The notes: generated by a model not told the origin, from the sequence alone. A DNA stretch of 64,000 nt from Galeruca laticollis (GCA_963921935.1 OY998179.1:53798222-53862221); one strand, 5' to 3'. Positions 1 through 17,229 are shown, counted from the first letter of the stretch. Numbers and translations: made by a program.

Positions 1-452
1 ATAAGATAATTCAAATTGTCTTATAGTGTATTGGATAAACAGTTACTGTAGATTTGGATAGTGTGATACGTAATTTAGAAAATTATTTGGAAATTTACAA
101 ATTTGAATTATTAGTTGAAATCTTTGATCCCTCCCTGAGAAAAGAGTGAGTTGATTGGTGTTGTATTGATTTATCTTTCATAATATAAAATTTAATATTT
201 ATTTAGCCGGTCACATTAATTTGACAACTGCTGTCATTAAAAATTTTAAAGGTTATATTTAGAGGCAAAGGTATTTTCACAATAGATAGTATAGTTATTA
301 TCACAAATTGTGATGACAGCTACAAATTAAATTCAGCATCATATAAATTCATATTCATATATAAAATATAATAAAATTAGTAAAACACATTAGATATACT
401 ATAATTTTGTCACCCGAACGTGGGGCGAATATTATTAAAGAATATAGGATAT

Positions 453-457
<5 letters not shown>
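1..457. other. Unassigned AT-rich sequence
   Basis: No open frame, repeat family or RNA gene that I recognise. It is AT-rich, with multiple stops in all frames, and runs into the (AT)n tract that bounds PLE1. Confidence 0.5.

Positions 458-507
<50 letters not shown>
458..507. repeat. (AT)n microsatellite, left border of PLE1
   Basis: Uninterrupted AT dinucleotides. The 3' end of the minus-strand Penelope copy starts directly at 508. It is the first in a series of AT tracts that bound most ribozyme-bearing elements in this window. Confidence 0.95.
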
Positions 508-512
<5 letters not shown>

Positions 513-802
513 AGTGTTTATATTCTTGGGTTCATAGGTTGTTTTAAATAATTAAAATACGATTGTATTTCACATTTTTCTATTGAAAATGGATAAAGAT
601 TTTAACGTTTCGCTTCTTCTTTGGAATCATTTTCAAAATAATATCATTATAAGAATAAGGTACGATTAAAATATTTGTAAATAGATAAAAACACAACATT
701 AGTAGGTTTCTTAAAAACATTAATAAAAACACAGAATTAAAATTGACGTACTCACCTTAGAATTTCAATGCAACGATACTATACGAGGGAAGTTGAAATG
801 AG

Positions 803-2689
803 TTAATTAATCAGCTTATAGTAAATTTGACTCAAGTTTTTTATATCTTGTCTATCATTCACAGAAAACTCATCTTGTTTTATGTGTATCATTTCTTTAA
901 TTGATAATTTCTGATAATTTGTGTCTTGAGCTAAGATTTTTGTTTTTTTATAATCAAATTCATGATTCTCAGTGCTTTCATGTTTGTGTAAAGCAGTTGA
1001 TGCATTTTTTGTATATTTGTGACCATTCAACCTGTCCTCCAAGTACTGTGTAGTCATTCCTATATAATGCTTCGGACAATTCATGCATGGTATGGAGTAT
1101 ATAATATTAGATTTTTTATTATCTTTGGTTTTGTTTTTTAGTTTAGTAAAAAGTGGCGATAATGTGTTGTGGGATTTATGGCATACATTGATGTTATATT
1201 TTGATAAGATGTATTTAAGCTTTTCAGATAATTGATTTGTATAAGGTAGAGCTATATATGTATCATTTTCTTGGTTTGGTTTTATTTGTGTACTTGGTTT
1301 TATGTTGTTATTGTATAATTTATATGTACGTTGTTGAATGATTCTGTTAATTTGATTTTCTGGATATTGATTATTTTTTAGAACATTTTTAAGTTTTTTC
1401 AATACCTTAGGGCGATACTCAGGTGAAGTTAATTTGATAGCTCTATCTGTTAATCCTATAATGACACTGTTTTTTTGTGATTTGGGATGGCATGAGTTAT
1501 AATTTAGATATCGTCCAGACCATGTTTCTTTTGTATATAGTTTAGTTTTTATTTTGTTTTTGGTTTTTATAAGTGTCATGTCTAGAAAATTTATTTTGTT
1601 ATTGTTTTCGATTTCTAAAGTGAATTGGATACTTGGGTTGAAACTATTGAAAGCACTCAGGAATGCATCGCACTTGTTACTCGGAATTACAGCTAAACAA
1701 TCGTCAACGTATCTTTTAAAAAATATTACATCAAAATCTATATTATTTAATACTTTTTCTTCTATATATTCCATGACAATTTGCGCTAGACTTGAAGAAA
1801 TTGGGGATCCCATTGTACATCCGTTTAGTTGTTGGAAAAAGTTGTCATTATATTGAAAGTAATTATTTGTTTGTATAAGCATAATGCCTTCTAGAAATTC
1901 GTCATAGTTAAGTGATGTATGTTGTTTGATCGAATCCCATTTATCTTTTAGTACATGTGTTATAAGATCATTTGGAATATTTGTATACATTGAAATGACA
2001 TCTAGGGATATGATTTTATAATTATCAGGAATATGCACTGTATCTAAAAATTGTTTGAGCATAAATGAATCTTTCACATAAAAATTATTTTTGGTTGTTT
2101 TTGATAGACTATATGCAAGATATTTGGACAGCTTATAAAAAGGTGATTGGATGTATGACACTATTGGACGCATTGGTATATTTGGTTTATGTATTTTCGG
2201 TAGTCCATATAGTTTTGGTGGTAAAGCATTGTGTGTTTGTAATTTTTTTGTTTCGTTGGCATTGATAGAACCATTATTTAAAAGTTTTTTTATAAATGTA
2301 TTATTTTTGTTTTGAAATATTTTGGTTATATCTGATTTAATTTTTTGATAAACTTTTCTATCATTTAGTAGCTCTGTCATTTTATTATTATAATCATCGG
2401 TGTTCATTACTAGTGTTTTATTACATTTATCCGGTTGTAGAATTGTAATTTGCGGATTGCATTTTATAAATTCTTTAGTTTTCTTCAATTTTTTTTGGAT
2501 GTTTTTTTGAGTTTTATTGATTTTTTGAGTTTTATGATGACGGAGTTTTATTTTATGATTGGTGATAGTATTTACTACATCAGCTCTAATATTATCTTTT
2601 ATTTGATCTGGTTTATTAATAATGGCTGTTTCTATACTTGCAATATATTCTGTATAAGGTAATTCGTTCTCATTTTTGTATGGCAGAGA
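803..2689 (-). CDS. Penelope-like reverse transcriptase with GIY-YIG endonuclease, left copy (5' truncated)
   Basis: This retrotransposon polymerase copies its RNA at a nick made by its own endonuclease. Numbering from the TTG at 2488 (561 residues), the N-terminal PLE motif (LQPDKCNKT, near 18-26) is followed by PPKLYGLPKIHKP (near 90), ISLDVISMYTN (catalytic D163), the GCTMGSPIS block (near 223) and RYVDD (catalytic D262/D263). The C-terminal endonuclease has IIYSIPCMNC followed by HYIGMT (near 462-479), an Arg near 487, a His cluster near 501-509 and a Glu near 533. The TTG is not a convincing start: the frame stays open upstream to the junction near 2690, reading ELPYTEYIASIE among others, so the true N-terminus is lost. 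No stop or frameshift is seen, so polymerase and endonuclease could be functional if expressed. Confidence 0.92.
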   Translation of the reverse strand, partial: SLPYKNENELPYTEYIASIETAIINKPDQIKDNIRADVVNTITNHKIKLRHHKTQKINKTQKNIQKKLKKTKEFIKCNPQITILQPDKCNKTLVMNTDDYNNKMTELLNDRKVYQKIKSDITKIFQNKNNTFIKKLLNNGSINANETKKLQTHNALPPKLYGLPKIHKPNIPMRPIVSYIQSPFYKLSKYLAYSLSKTTKNNFYVKDSFMLKQFLDTVHIPDNYKIISLDVISMYTNIPNDLITHVLKDKWDSIKQHTSLNYDEFLEGIMLIQTNNYFQYNDNFFQQLNGCTMGSPISSSLAQIVMEYIEEKVLNNIDFDVIFFKRYVDDCLAVIPSNKCDAFLSAFNSFNPSIQFTLEIENNNKINFLDMTLIKTKNKIKTKLYTKETWSGRYLNYNSCHPKSQKNSVIIGLTDRAIKLTSPEYRPKVLKKLKNVLKNNQYPENQINRIIQQRTYKLYNNNIKPSTQIKPNQENDTYIALPYTNQLSEKLKYILSKYNINVCHKSHNTLSPLFTKLKNKTKDNKKSNIIYSIPCMNCPKHYIGMTTQYLEDRLNGHKYTKNASTALHKHESTENHEFDYKKTKILAQDTNYQKLSIKEMIHIKQDEFSVNDRQDIKNLSQIYYKLIN

Positions 2690-2693
2690 GAAT

Positions 2694-4280
2694 AATAATA
2701 AAATGACAGAGCTACTAAATGATAGAAAAGTTTATCAAAAAATTAAATCAGATAAAACCAAAATATTTCAAAACAAAAATAATACATTTATAAAAAAACT
2801 TTTAAATAATGGTTCTATCAATGCCAACGAAACAAAAAAATTACAAACACACAATGCTTTACCACCAAAACTATATGGACTACCGAAAATACATAAACCA
2901 AATATACCAATGCGTCCAATAGTGTCATACATCCAATCACCTTTTTATAAGCTGTCCAAATATCTTGCATATAGTCTATCAAAAACAACCAAAAATAATT
3001 TTTATGTGAAAGATTCATTTATGCTCAAACAATTTTTAGATACAGTGCATATTCCTGATAATTATAAAATCATATCCCTAGATGTCATTTCAATGTATAC
3101 AAATATTCCAAATGATCTTATAACACATGTACTAAAAGATAAATGGGATTCGATCAAACAACATACATCACTTAACTATGACGAATTTCTAGAAGGCATT
3201 ATGCTTATACAAACAAATAATTACTTTCAATATAATGACAACTTTTTCCAACAACTAAACGGATGTACAATGGGATCTCCAATTTCTTCAAGTCTAGCGC
3301 AAATTGTCATGGAATATATAGAAGAAAAAGTATTAAATAATATAGATTTTGATGTAATATTTTTTAAAAGATACGTTGACGATTGTTTAGCTGTAATTCC
3401 GAGTAACAAGTGCGATGCATTCCTGAGTGCTTTCAATAGTTTCAACCCAAGTATCCAATTCACTTTAGAAATCGAAAACAATAACAAAATAAATTTTCTA
3501 GACATGACACTTATAAAAACCAAAAACAAAATAAAAACTAAACTATATACAAAAGAAACATGGTCTGGACGATATCTAAATTATAACTCATGCCATCCCA
3601 AATCACAAAAAAACAGTGTCATTATAGGATTAACAGATAGAGCTATCAAATTAACTTCACCTGAGTATCGCCCTAAGGTATTGAAAAAACTTAAAAATGT
3701 TCTAAAAAATAATCAATATCCAGAAAATCAAATTAACAGAATCATTCAACAACGTACATATAAATTATACAATAACAACATAAAACCAAGTACACAAATA
3801 AAACCAAACCAAGAAAATGATACATATATAGCTCTACCTTATACAAATCAATTATCTGAAAAGCTTAAATACATCTTATCAAAATATAACATCAATGTAT
3901 GCCATAAATCCCACAACACATTATCGCCACTTTTTACTAAACTAAAAAACAAAACCAAAGATAATAAAAAATCTAATATTATATACTCCATACCATGCAT
4001 GAATTGTCCGAAGCATTATATAGGAATGACTACACAGTACTTGGAGGGCAGGTTGAATGGTCACAAATATACAAAAAATGCATCAACTGCTTTACACAAA
4101 CATGAAAGCACTGAGAATCATGAATTTGATTATAAAAAAACAAAAATCTTAGCTCAAGACACAAATTATCAGAAATTATCAATTAAAGAAATGATACACA
4201 TAAAACAAGATGAGTTTTCTGTGAATGATAGACAAGATATAAAAAACTTGAGTCAAATTTACTATAAGCTGATTAATTAA
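2694..4280 (+). CDS. Penelope-like reverse transcriptase with GIY-YIG endonuclease, right copy (5' truncated)
   Basis: Inverted sister of the copy ending at 803, with the same domains in the same order: RT block PPKLYGLPKIHKP, ISLDVISMYTN, GCTMGSPIS, RYVDD, then the IIYSIPCMNC/YIGMT GIY-YIG domain and the His cluster. It is shorter at its 5' end: homology starts near 2694 in the middle of the YNNKM segment, so no native start codon remains. The two proteins differ at two visible residues, I to K in KSDITK and D to G in LEDRLNG. The reading frame is intact to the TAA at 4280. It has no promoter or start of its own that I can identify. Confidence 0.9.
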   Translation, partial: NNKMTELLNDRKVYQKIKSDKTKIFQNKNNTFIKKLLNNGSINANETKKLQTHNALPPKLYGLPKIHKPNIPMRPIVSYIQSPFYKLSKYLAYSLSKTTKNNFYVKDSFMLKQFLDTVHIPDNYKIISLDVISMYTNIPNDLITHVLKDKWDSIKQHTSLNYDEFLEGIMLIQTNNYFQYNDNFFQQLNGCTMGSPISSSLAQIVMEYIEEKVLNNIDFDVIFFKRYVDDCLAVIPSNKCDAFLSAFNSFNPSIQFTLEIENNNKINFLDMTLIKTKNKIKTKLYTKETWSGRYLNYNSCHPKSQKNSVIIGLTDRAIKLTSPEYRPKVLKKLKNVLKNNQYPENQINRIIQQRTYKLYNNNIKPSTQIKPNQENDTYIALPYTNQLSEKLKYILSKYNINVCHKSHNTLSPLFTKLKNKTKDNKKSNIIYSIPCMNCPKHYIGMTTQYLEGRLNGHKYTKNASTALHKHESTENHEFDYKKTKILAQDTNYQKLSIKEMIHIKQDEFSVNDRQDIKNLSQIYYKLIN

Positions 4281-4441
4281 CTCATTTCAACTTCCCTCGT
4301 ATAGTATCGTTGCATTGAAATTCTAAGGTGAGTACGTCAATTTTAATTCTGTGTTTTTATTAATGTTTTTAAGAAACCTACTAATGTTGTGTTTTTATCT
4401 ATTTACAAATATTTTAATCGTACCTTATTCTTATAATGATA

Positions 4442-4488
4442 TTATTTTGAAAATGCTTCCAAAGAAGAAGCGAAACGTTAAAATCTTT
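4442..4488 (+). ncRNA. Degenerate hammerhead-like motif in PLE1 3' tail (right copy)
   Basis: The PLE1 tail reads TTTTGAAAA, then a hairpin (GCTTC paired with GAAGC), then GAAACGTT. This matches the layout of a hammerhead core (box 1, stem II, GAAA, minimal stem III). Canonical CTGATGA is replaced by a TTGAAAA-type box. An inverted copy lies near 612-658 on the minus strand and differs by one base in the hairpin. PLEs are known to carry type I HHRs with very short stem III. Activity is doubtful here. Confidence 0.4.
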
Positions 4489-4608
4489 ATCCATTTTCAA
4501 TAGAAAAATGTGAAATACAATCGTATTTTAATTATTTAAAACAACCTATGAACCCAAGAATATAAACACTTCCAATATTATATACAAATGGTTGAAGAAA
4601 CTAAATGA

Positions 4609-4610
<2 letters not shown>

Positions 4611-4660
<50 letters not shown>
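4611..4660. repeat. (AT)n microsatellite between PLE1 and retrozyme dimer
   Basis: Pure AT dinucleotides. About 30 bp separate the PLE1 tail from this tract. The hammerhead-bearing repeat begins at 4661. Confidence 0.95.
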
Positions 4661-4662
<2 letters not shown>

Positions 4663-4733
4663 CAAAGAGCAAACAACAAGTGTTATCATGGGAAAGCACG
4701 CAAAAATAAAGAGGTTACTGAAGAGGAGTGGTA

Positions 4734-4780
4734 ACCGTAAACATGCATGTTTCTAGCTCATTAGCCTTCATCAGTACGGT
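4734..4780 (-). ncRNA. Hammerhead ribozyme (type I), retrozyme copy A
   Basis: Reading the minus strand from 4780: ACCGTA (stem I, 5' side), CTGATGA core, stem II GGCT-AATG-AGCT, GAAA at 4753-4750, the palindromic stem III ACATGCATGT, a cleavage triplet GTT ending at 4740, then TACGGT (stem I, 3' side). Stem I pairs perfectly over 6 bp. All invariant core bases are present. Stem III has no loop and is self-complementary, as in HHRs that act best as dimers or while embedded in tandem transcripts. GTT is permitted by the NUH rule but is usually slower than GTC. Confidence 0.82.
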
Positions 4781-5091
4781 ATAAACAAGTATGGATGTGA
4801 AACTTGGGAGCAACGATGTTGAAAGAAACATGGAAGAACACAAAGAACGGAAAATAACAGGCCAACCAAACGCACATTTGTGCCATCAATTGGAAGATTC
4901 CGATTTTGGAACAACAACCAATATCAACACGGAGGCGCATAAAGCCCTCCTGTCTGGAAAAAACCAACCCAAGGTAAAGAAACAAGATCAAAAATGGATC
5001 ATGCGTGAATTTAACAAAAACAAAGAGCAAACAACAAGTGTTATCATGGGAAAGCACGCAAAAATAAAGAGGTTACTGGAGAGGAGTGGTA

Positions 5092-5138
5092 ACCGTAAAC
5101 ATGCATGTTTCTAGCTCATTAGCCTTCATCAGTACGGT
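5092..5138 (-). ncRNA. Hammerhead ribozyme (type I), retrozyme copy B
   Basis: Exact structural repeat of the motif at 4734-4780, displaced by 358 bp. It has the same 6-bp stem I, CTGATGA, stem II, GAAA, palindromic stem III and GTT triplet, with predicted cleavage between 5098 and 5097. Together the two sites define one complete monomer. Confidence 0.82.
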
Positions 5139-5208
5139 ATAAACAAGTATGGATGTGAAACTTGGGAGCAACGATGTTGAAAGAAACATGGAAGAACACA
5201 AAGAACGG

Positions 5209-5211
<3 letters not shown>

Positions 5212-5261
<50 letters not shown>
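5212..5261. repeat. (AT)n microsatellite
   Basis: Pure AT/TA tract separating the retrozyme dimer from the HHR-bearing fragment at 5262. Confidence 0.95.
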
Positions 5262-5263
<2 letters not shown>

Positions 5264-5498
5264 ATTAGGCCGTTGGTTCAATTCCTACTTAAATATTCCA
5301 CAATTTACGACTTGTAGTTTACGATTTTACATCTTTATGGAATCTAACCTCACTTCGGAGTTTCCCTGATGATGAGGACAAACATCCTCGAAAGCTTGGA
5401 CATTTTCCGCTAAGAGTATATCTTTTCCAATTTTTTGCTGCAATCCCCAATATTCACTAGTTTTATTCCTAACTAGTCAGCAAAGACTATCTCTCTTC

Positions 5499-5499
<1 letters not shown>
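5262..5499 (+). mobile_element. Short non-coding element with canonical hammerhead core
   Basis: A block of about 240 bp bounded on both sides by (AT)n. It has no ORF. It carries the HHR-like motif at 5363-5400. It is unrelated in sequence to the 358-bp and 474-bp units as far as I can see. It could be the 3' tail of a fourth PLE lineage or a different retrozyme monomer. Confidence 0.5.
5363..5400 (+). ncRNA. Hammerhead-like ribozyme with canonical CTGATGA box
   Basis: TCC (5363-5365) is followed by CTGATGA (5366-5372), a perfect 5-bp stem II (GAGGA/TCCTC, loop CAAACA), GAAA (5390-5393), a minimal stem III (A-GC-T) and GGA (5398-5400), which pairs with the first TCC. This is the PLE-type layout with minimal stem III. 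Stem I is only 3 bp, so efficient cleavage is uncertain. Confidence 0.6.

Positions 5500-5554
<55 letters not shown>
5500..5554. repeat. (AT)n microsatellite, left border of 474-bp satellite
   Basis: AT dinucleotide run directly abutting the first 474-bp repeat at 5557. Confidence 0.93.
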
Positions 5555-12310
<6,756 letters not shown>

Positions 12311-12329
12311 AATTGTCTATAGACGAGGA

Positions 12330-15300
12330 TGCCTCAGATGTACAGACACTGGGCTACCATTGAACACCAAATACCATCGACACTAGGGAAATCCAAAAAC
12401 AAAAAACAGGAGGAAGAAAAGTTGGTGAAAGATATCCGGAAGAGGAATCGGAAGAGAAGATCACAAAAATCACAAGAGCCTACGGGAGTACAGGAGAAAT
12501 CGCAAAATACTTGTTCAAATAGCACCAAGCGATGAGAAAATTATGACAACGACAAAAACATAGATTTAAAATGACATATTGAGCATTAGCGAAGTGAAAA
12601 AGAAGGGCAAAGGAACCATGAAATTAGAAAACGGATATAACTGATAATACTCTGGGGTAGAACCTGACCAAGAAGGAGTCGGACTAGTAGTGACAGAAAA
12701 AATTAGTAAACATTTAGTTAAATGTGAAAAAGTCACCTCAAGAATAGTCACCATAACAATGAAATTATATGAAATAATAAATATAATCCAAATATACGGA
12801 CAAGTAAAAGGAACAGAGGATTCCAAAATGGTCGAATTCTATGAGGAACTTCAAAAATAACTGGATGAACTTCGAGATGTAAACAATTGAGTAATTATTA
12901 TGGGAGATTGGAATGTAAGACTGGTGAATGATATACATATAGGATTAGCCTGCATAGGAGAATACGGAGAGAGGATGAGGAATAACAATGGAAACAAAAT
13001 GCTACAGTTCTGCCAAATAAACGACCTAAAAGTAGGAAATACTATCTGGTACCCAGACATAGAGGATAGGTATACGTTTGAAGCACCTGAAAGATGCACT
13101 AGAAGTATAATTGACTCCATCGTATATAATTCAGAATTGAATAAATTAAAAAATGTAAGAACGGAAAAAATGCACAATTAGGAACACAATATAGTTTGGT
13201 AGTAGCAGAAATCAATATAGCAATAAACTTGACCTGCAATGATAAAAGCTATTAAACTAAATATTAAGAAATCAATTCATCTAGAAATAAGAAAGAAATA
13301 CCAAGATAAAACGAACATACAGTTTACAGAAGCAAAACTAGCAATAAAAAACACTAATTTAGAAGAGAGATAAACATGCGGAAAAATAATAATAAACAAA
13401 CACCATAATAGAACCGACTGGTGGAACATGAACATACAAAGAAAAATTTAGGAAAAAAAAACATAAATGGAAGAGATATGAGCTTAACAAAAACGAGGCA
13501 AATAGACTTGAGTATATGCGAAAAGAAATATAGCGAGTCTAGCGTAAAAAGAAGCAAAAAGAAAATGCTGAGAAAAATTTGGAGAGGAACTAAATGAAAG
13601 CTACAATATAAATAACACGCAATTCTGGAGCAGAATTAAAACATTACGAGGGAGAAAAGATTATGCAATGAAAGATAAAAATAATCTAATGCAATAGAGA
13701 CAGGCGAAAAAACAAAAGTATGTAGAGAACATTTCAGGGAAAAATTTAAACTGGAACAGATATTGACCAAGAAGAAGAAATAATTCGAGAAAAGGAATAT
13801 CTCGATGAATATCATAACGAAATAACCCAAGAGGAAGTAGACGAAGCCATTGAAAACATCAAAATAGGAAATGTTGAGGGGGAGGACGAAATAAACAATG
13901 AGTTGATAGGATGGCTGGGCGAGGAAAGTGAGAAGTGGATTTGGAAGATATCTAAAGATGCATGGGCTACTGAAACGATACCGAAAAACTGGACTGAAAA
14001 TATTGTAATACCAATATATTTAAGGGAGATTATACAAATTGCGATAATTATATGACAATATCTTTATCATCGGTATACTTCAAGACATATACAAGAAATG
14101 TATAAAAACATCTGCGAAATGAGATGGAAAGTAAATTGGAAGATTCAGAGGAGGTGGAAGTACAAACGATAATGTACACATAAAAAGGCATATACTTGAA
14201 AGAAAGTTCCAAACAGGCGAACAACTCCATTCACTGTCCATAGACTTAAAGGCAGCTTTTGACACGATTACCAGAGAAATATTGTGGAAAACCATAGAAA
14301 AGTATAATGCAGCTGAGAAATCCATCAAAGTTGAAAAACCAATGTATAATGAAGTGATAACTCAAATTCAAATAAGTGGCGAAAGATCTGAACCGTTCTA
14401 CATGGAAAAAGGAATTGAACAAGGAGATAGCCTAAGTCCATTACTCTTTATAATTATAATTGAATCGCTAATAAAGAGTACACGAAATCAGAATGAGAAA
14501 AGTAGCACGGCTGTAGGATATTGAAATATAAGACCAATCAAAATAGACTTACTTTTATATGCAGATGATATAGTCCTAATAGCAGACATGAACAGTGGAA
14601 TGCAAATTTTAGCAAATGTGTGGCAGAAGGAAATATTAAAATTTAAAGCAATACGGAGAAAACAAAATATATGATCACTAACCAGAAAGAAGAAGATAAA
14701 GGGAAGGCAACTATAAGACTCGACGGGAAACAAATCGAACAAGTTACATATTTTGAATACCTGGGAAACATCTTAACAGATGACGGAAAGATAGATGCAG
14801 ATATAAATAATAAATTAAGGAAGGCCACTAGGATATATTATCGTGTTAATAAATCTGTAATGGGGAAGAATTAAATCGACGACAAAACAAAATTAAGAGA
14901 TTATAACTGCATAACTTTACCAGTAACTACTTTTGAAAGTGAGACGTGGGTCACTCTACAAAACTACGAATCTTCGATAAATGCAGTGGAAATGAAATAT
15001 TTACGAAAGATTGCAGGAGATACCAAATATGACCGACGTGAAAATGGAGAAATCAGAGACCAGCGGAAACAAGAACCAATTTGAACAAAGATTAATAACA
15101 AGCAATATAACTGGTATGGACACATTGTAAGAATGAACGAGAACAGATTAGTCAAAGCAGTTACAGAGGCAGGAAGAGATAGAAAAAGAAAGTAAGGAAG
15201 ACCAAGAAAAACATGGATTAGGAGGATACAGGAAATCGGAGAGAAAATAAGGAAATCAATAGTAGATATGAGAGGACTGGCCAGAAACAGAAGTGATTGA

Positions 15301-15420
15301 GAGATATGGGTAAAGAAGGGATAACCCGAAGCTGAAGGCATAAGGGCTTTAGAGAAAGAAGAGGAAGACATTTTCAGCAAAGTTTATGGTGATCTTATGA
15401 AATTTGGAGGAATATGCTAA
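12330..15420 (+). pseudogene. Decayed LINE: APE endonuclease, RT and C-terminal tail
   Basis: Plus-strand LINE of about 3.1 kb broken by many stops and shifts. In order: a basic N-terminal stretch (12.33-12.53 kb), endonuclease pieces including IIMGDWNVRL (near 12.9 kb) and IDSIVYNSELNKLKN (near 13.1 kb), the RT finger/palm piece LSIDLKAAFDTITREIL (near 14.25 kb), IEQGDSLSPLLF (near 14.42 kb), LLYADDIVLIADM (near 14.56 kb, catalytic YADD still present), FEYLGNILTDDGKIDAD (near 14.75 kb), and the tail WYGHIVRMNENR plus GRPRKTWI (near 15.1-15.2 kb). There is no RNase H. It belongs to the same broad APE-LINE group as the 26-29 kb element but is much more decayed. Confidence 0.85.
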
Positions 15421-15439
15421 GTTGGAAATGTTTACTGAT

Positions 15440-16045
15440 ATTCTAGCAGCTCAGTTTGAGGAAAATTTTGCCGGCGTAAGTAAAGTGGTGGCTCATTTGA
15501 TAATGCCAGTAGTCCACACACAGGGCTAATGATTGAATAGAGATAATTTTTTTCAGCTGTTTCTAAGCTCTATTGTCGAGCTTGCTTCTTTTGAATGATT
15601 TGTTTAGACTGAGTAAGGGTGCTGTGTCAGAGCCCTAATTACATTTGAAAGAATTTTGAGTATATTTATTTTTAGTTGACATGATCGCTATGAATTTGCA
15701 AAGTGTGTTTCGCATTTTAACCTGTAATCAAAAGTGAGATTCTCTTCATTATCCTTGGATATTAGCTTTTTATTAAGATTAATGTTTAAGCTATTCAATT
15801 TTTTTATTGAAGACCATATAGTGTATTTTCTCAGACGAGAATCTGTTTTCAGAGACCAATTTTCTATGCTATGTAAATTTGTTTGTAAAATTTGCGATGC
15901 TAATGTAACAGTTATTCTTTTAATAAAAATAACTGGGTCGTCTGCCTATAAACTAATTTTTATAGGTCTGCGTATTTCTTCAACTGCACTGTTTAGTGCT
16001 ACGAGGATATTTGGTATGTTGCATTTTGTAGTTGTCTAACTGAAG
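15440..16045 (-). pseudogene. Jockey-like LINE reverse transcriptase relic
   Basis: The minus strand encodes an eroded YADD region (KISL-stop-ADDPVIFIKR near 15.95 kb; the Tyr codon is now TAG), followed downstream by LHSIENWSLK and a LNINLNKKLISKDNE-like stretch. This is the usual order after motif C in Jockey/CR1-type reverse transcriptases. Stops are frequent. The endonuclease and RT N-terminal parts are missing. Confidence 0.55.
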
Positions 16046-16049
16046 ATTT

Positions 16050-17229
16050 GTGGCCATTTGATTTGACTTTGACGGTTCAATTAATAAAAAAGTTTATGAA
16101 ATCAAATGTTATAATCGAGATTAATTAATATTAGAATACGTGTATATATGTACATACTTATTCCAAATATCCAAATATTTGACTAATTCACACATAATAA
16201 ATTCCATGTAGGTGCGGTAGATTTTTCACTTTTTTGAACGTTAATGCAGAGAAACGGAAGAATAATTCTGAAAATTAAGCTCACTGTTTGTGTTATCTTT
16301 CAATTTTCTGTGACCTATTTCGTATACATGCATGAAAATTTTGTTTTTTGTTCATTCTAGAACGAATTTAAACGCTGTTTTCATTAATATTATTTTTACT
16401 GGTACGTTGTTTTGTATAACAACTTTCTAGTAAAGAATGTTACAAACCAACGAATTTACATCCTGTGATAACATTTGAGAATGTTTCGTAGTTTAAACAT
16501 GTAATGGAAATTATAACCAGAGCTACAATACTAATTGGTAATTGTACAGGAATAAAAGCTCAATTATTGTAATGATCACTAGTCATACTAACATTGTTGT
16601 GATATTGAAATTGAACAGAAAAATGGGCACACAACTACAGATATGAAATTAGTACTTCCTGCTCTATTATATGGTAACACATTTCTGGATTAAGATTATG
16701 TATCATATTAAGAGGAGTACAAAAGGCTACAGTGACTTTGAACTGAGACAGTGGCGACAATAGAGTGTCTCATTTTTTATTGGATCCTGAACTCACGTGT
16801 CATAAGCCACCATTTAGTGTCGAATTTTCTTGTCTTTACTACTACAGTTTACTATGTGCAATTTGCACATCAATATTTCAGTTACCTATGTTTAATTAAG
16901 TCGTGTATCGTTTAAGGATATTTGAACATCAGCCCAAAAACCTCTAAACGAGGTACACGCAAGTACAACCCTAGCAAAAGATGTGACATCAAATCATACG
17001 ATGTATAGGGTGACCAAGTTCTAATAATAAAATAAAGATAAGCTATGTCTACATATTCACACTTTATTACTTAGTAATTTGGAAGCTTCAAATAATTGAT
17101 GTACTTGCGTTAAGTGTTAGTGTTTGTTTGAAGCTGATTATTTTCAAATTTTACCACAAATCATTAAAATTTCCGTATATATTTTAGAAAGACATGTGAG
17201 TTAGGATCCATTCAGTTCATACTATCAAA
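16050..17229. other. Unassigned sequence
   Basis: No gene, RNA or repeat that I can support. No ORF longer than about 60 codons has sensible composition. Confidence 0.5.

Larger units (their letters stand above)
508..4578. mobile_element. PLE1: head-to-head pair of Penelope-like elements
   Basis: The segment is a giant inverted repeat. The minus-strand copy occupies 508 to about 2690 and the plus-strand copy about 2694-4578. The two share about 1.89 kb that is almost identical: I noticed only three clear differences (D/G and I/K in the protein, one base in the 3' hairpin). Both outer ends are the same 3' tail. The left end touches an (AT)n tract directly, and the right end is separated from one by about 30 bp. 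The 5' ends meet near 2691; the left copy extends about 300 bp further into the N-terminal coding region than the right copy. PLE insertions are known for partial, inverted and tandem copies. Near-identity argues for a single recent event or a recent inverted duplication. Confidence 0.9.
4661..5211 (-). mobile_element. Retrozyme-like tandem dimer, 358-bp unit with hammerhead ribozymes
   Basis: A direct repeat with a period of 358 bp: AAAGAGCAAACAACAAG recurs at 4664 and 5022, and CATGCATGTTTCTAG recurs near 4743 and 5101. It has no credible protein. On the minus strand each unit contains a complete type I hammerhead. Cleavage at both sites would release an RNA covering 5097 down to 4740, exactly 358 nt. 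Small tandem repeats of 200-400 bp with type I HHRs and no coding capacity are what has been described as metazoan retrozymes, which are thought to be mobilised by other elements. It sits between two (AT)n tracts. A related monomer is at 32540-32880 and diverged relatives are at 61.9-62.5 kb. Confidence 0.75.

Noticed and set aside
803..2488. TTG at 2488 as the start of the PLE1 protein, and TTG at 40526 as the start of gypsy Gag
   Set aside because: Neither is a plausible eukaryotic start. The PLE1 frame is open further upstream, and an ATG in good context exists at 40460 for Gag.
4791..5114. 107-codon plus-strand ORF across the retrozyme dimer
   Set aside because: It crosses the tandem unit boundary and its sense is opposite to the ribozyme strand; it recurs only because the unit repeats. 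The similar frames at 32.7-32.97 kb run into (AT)n.
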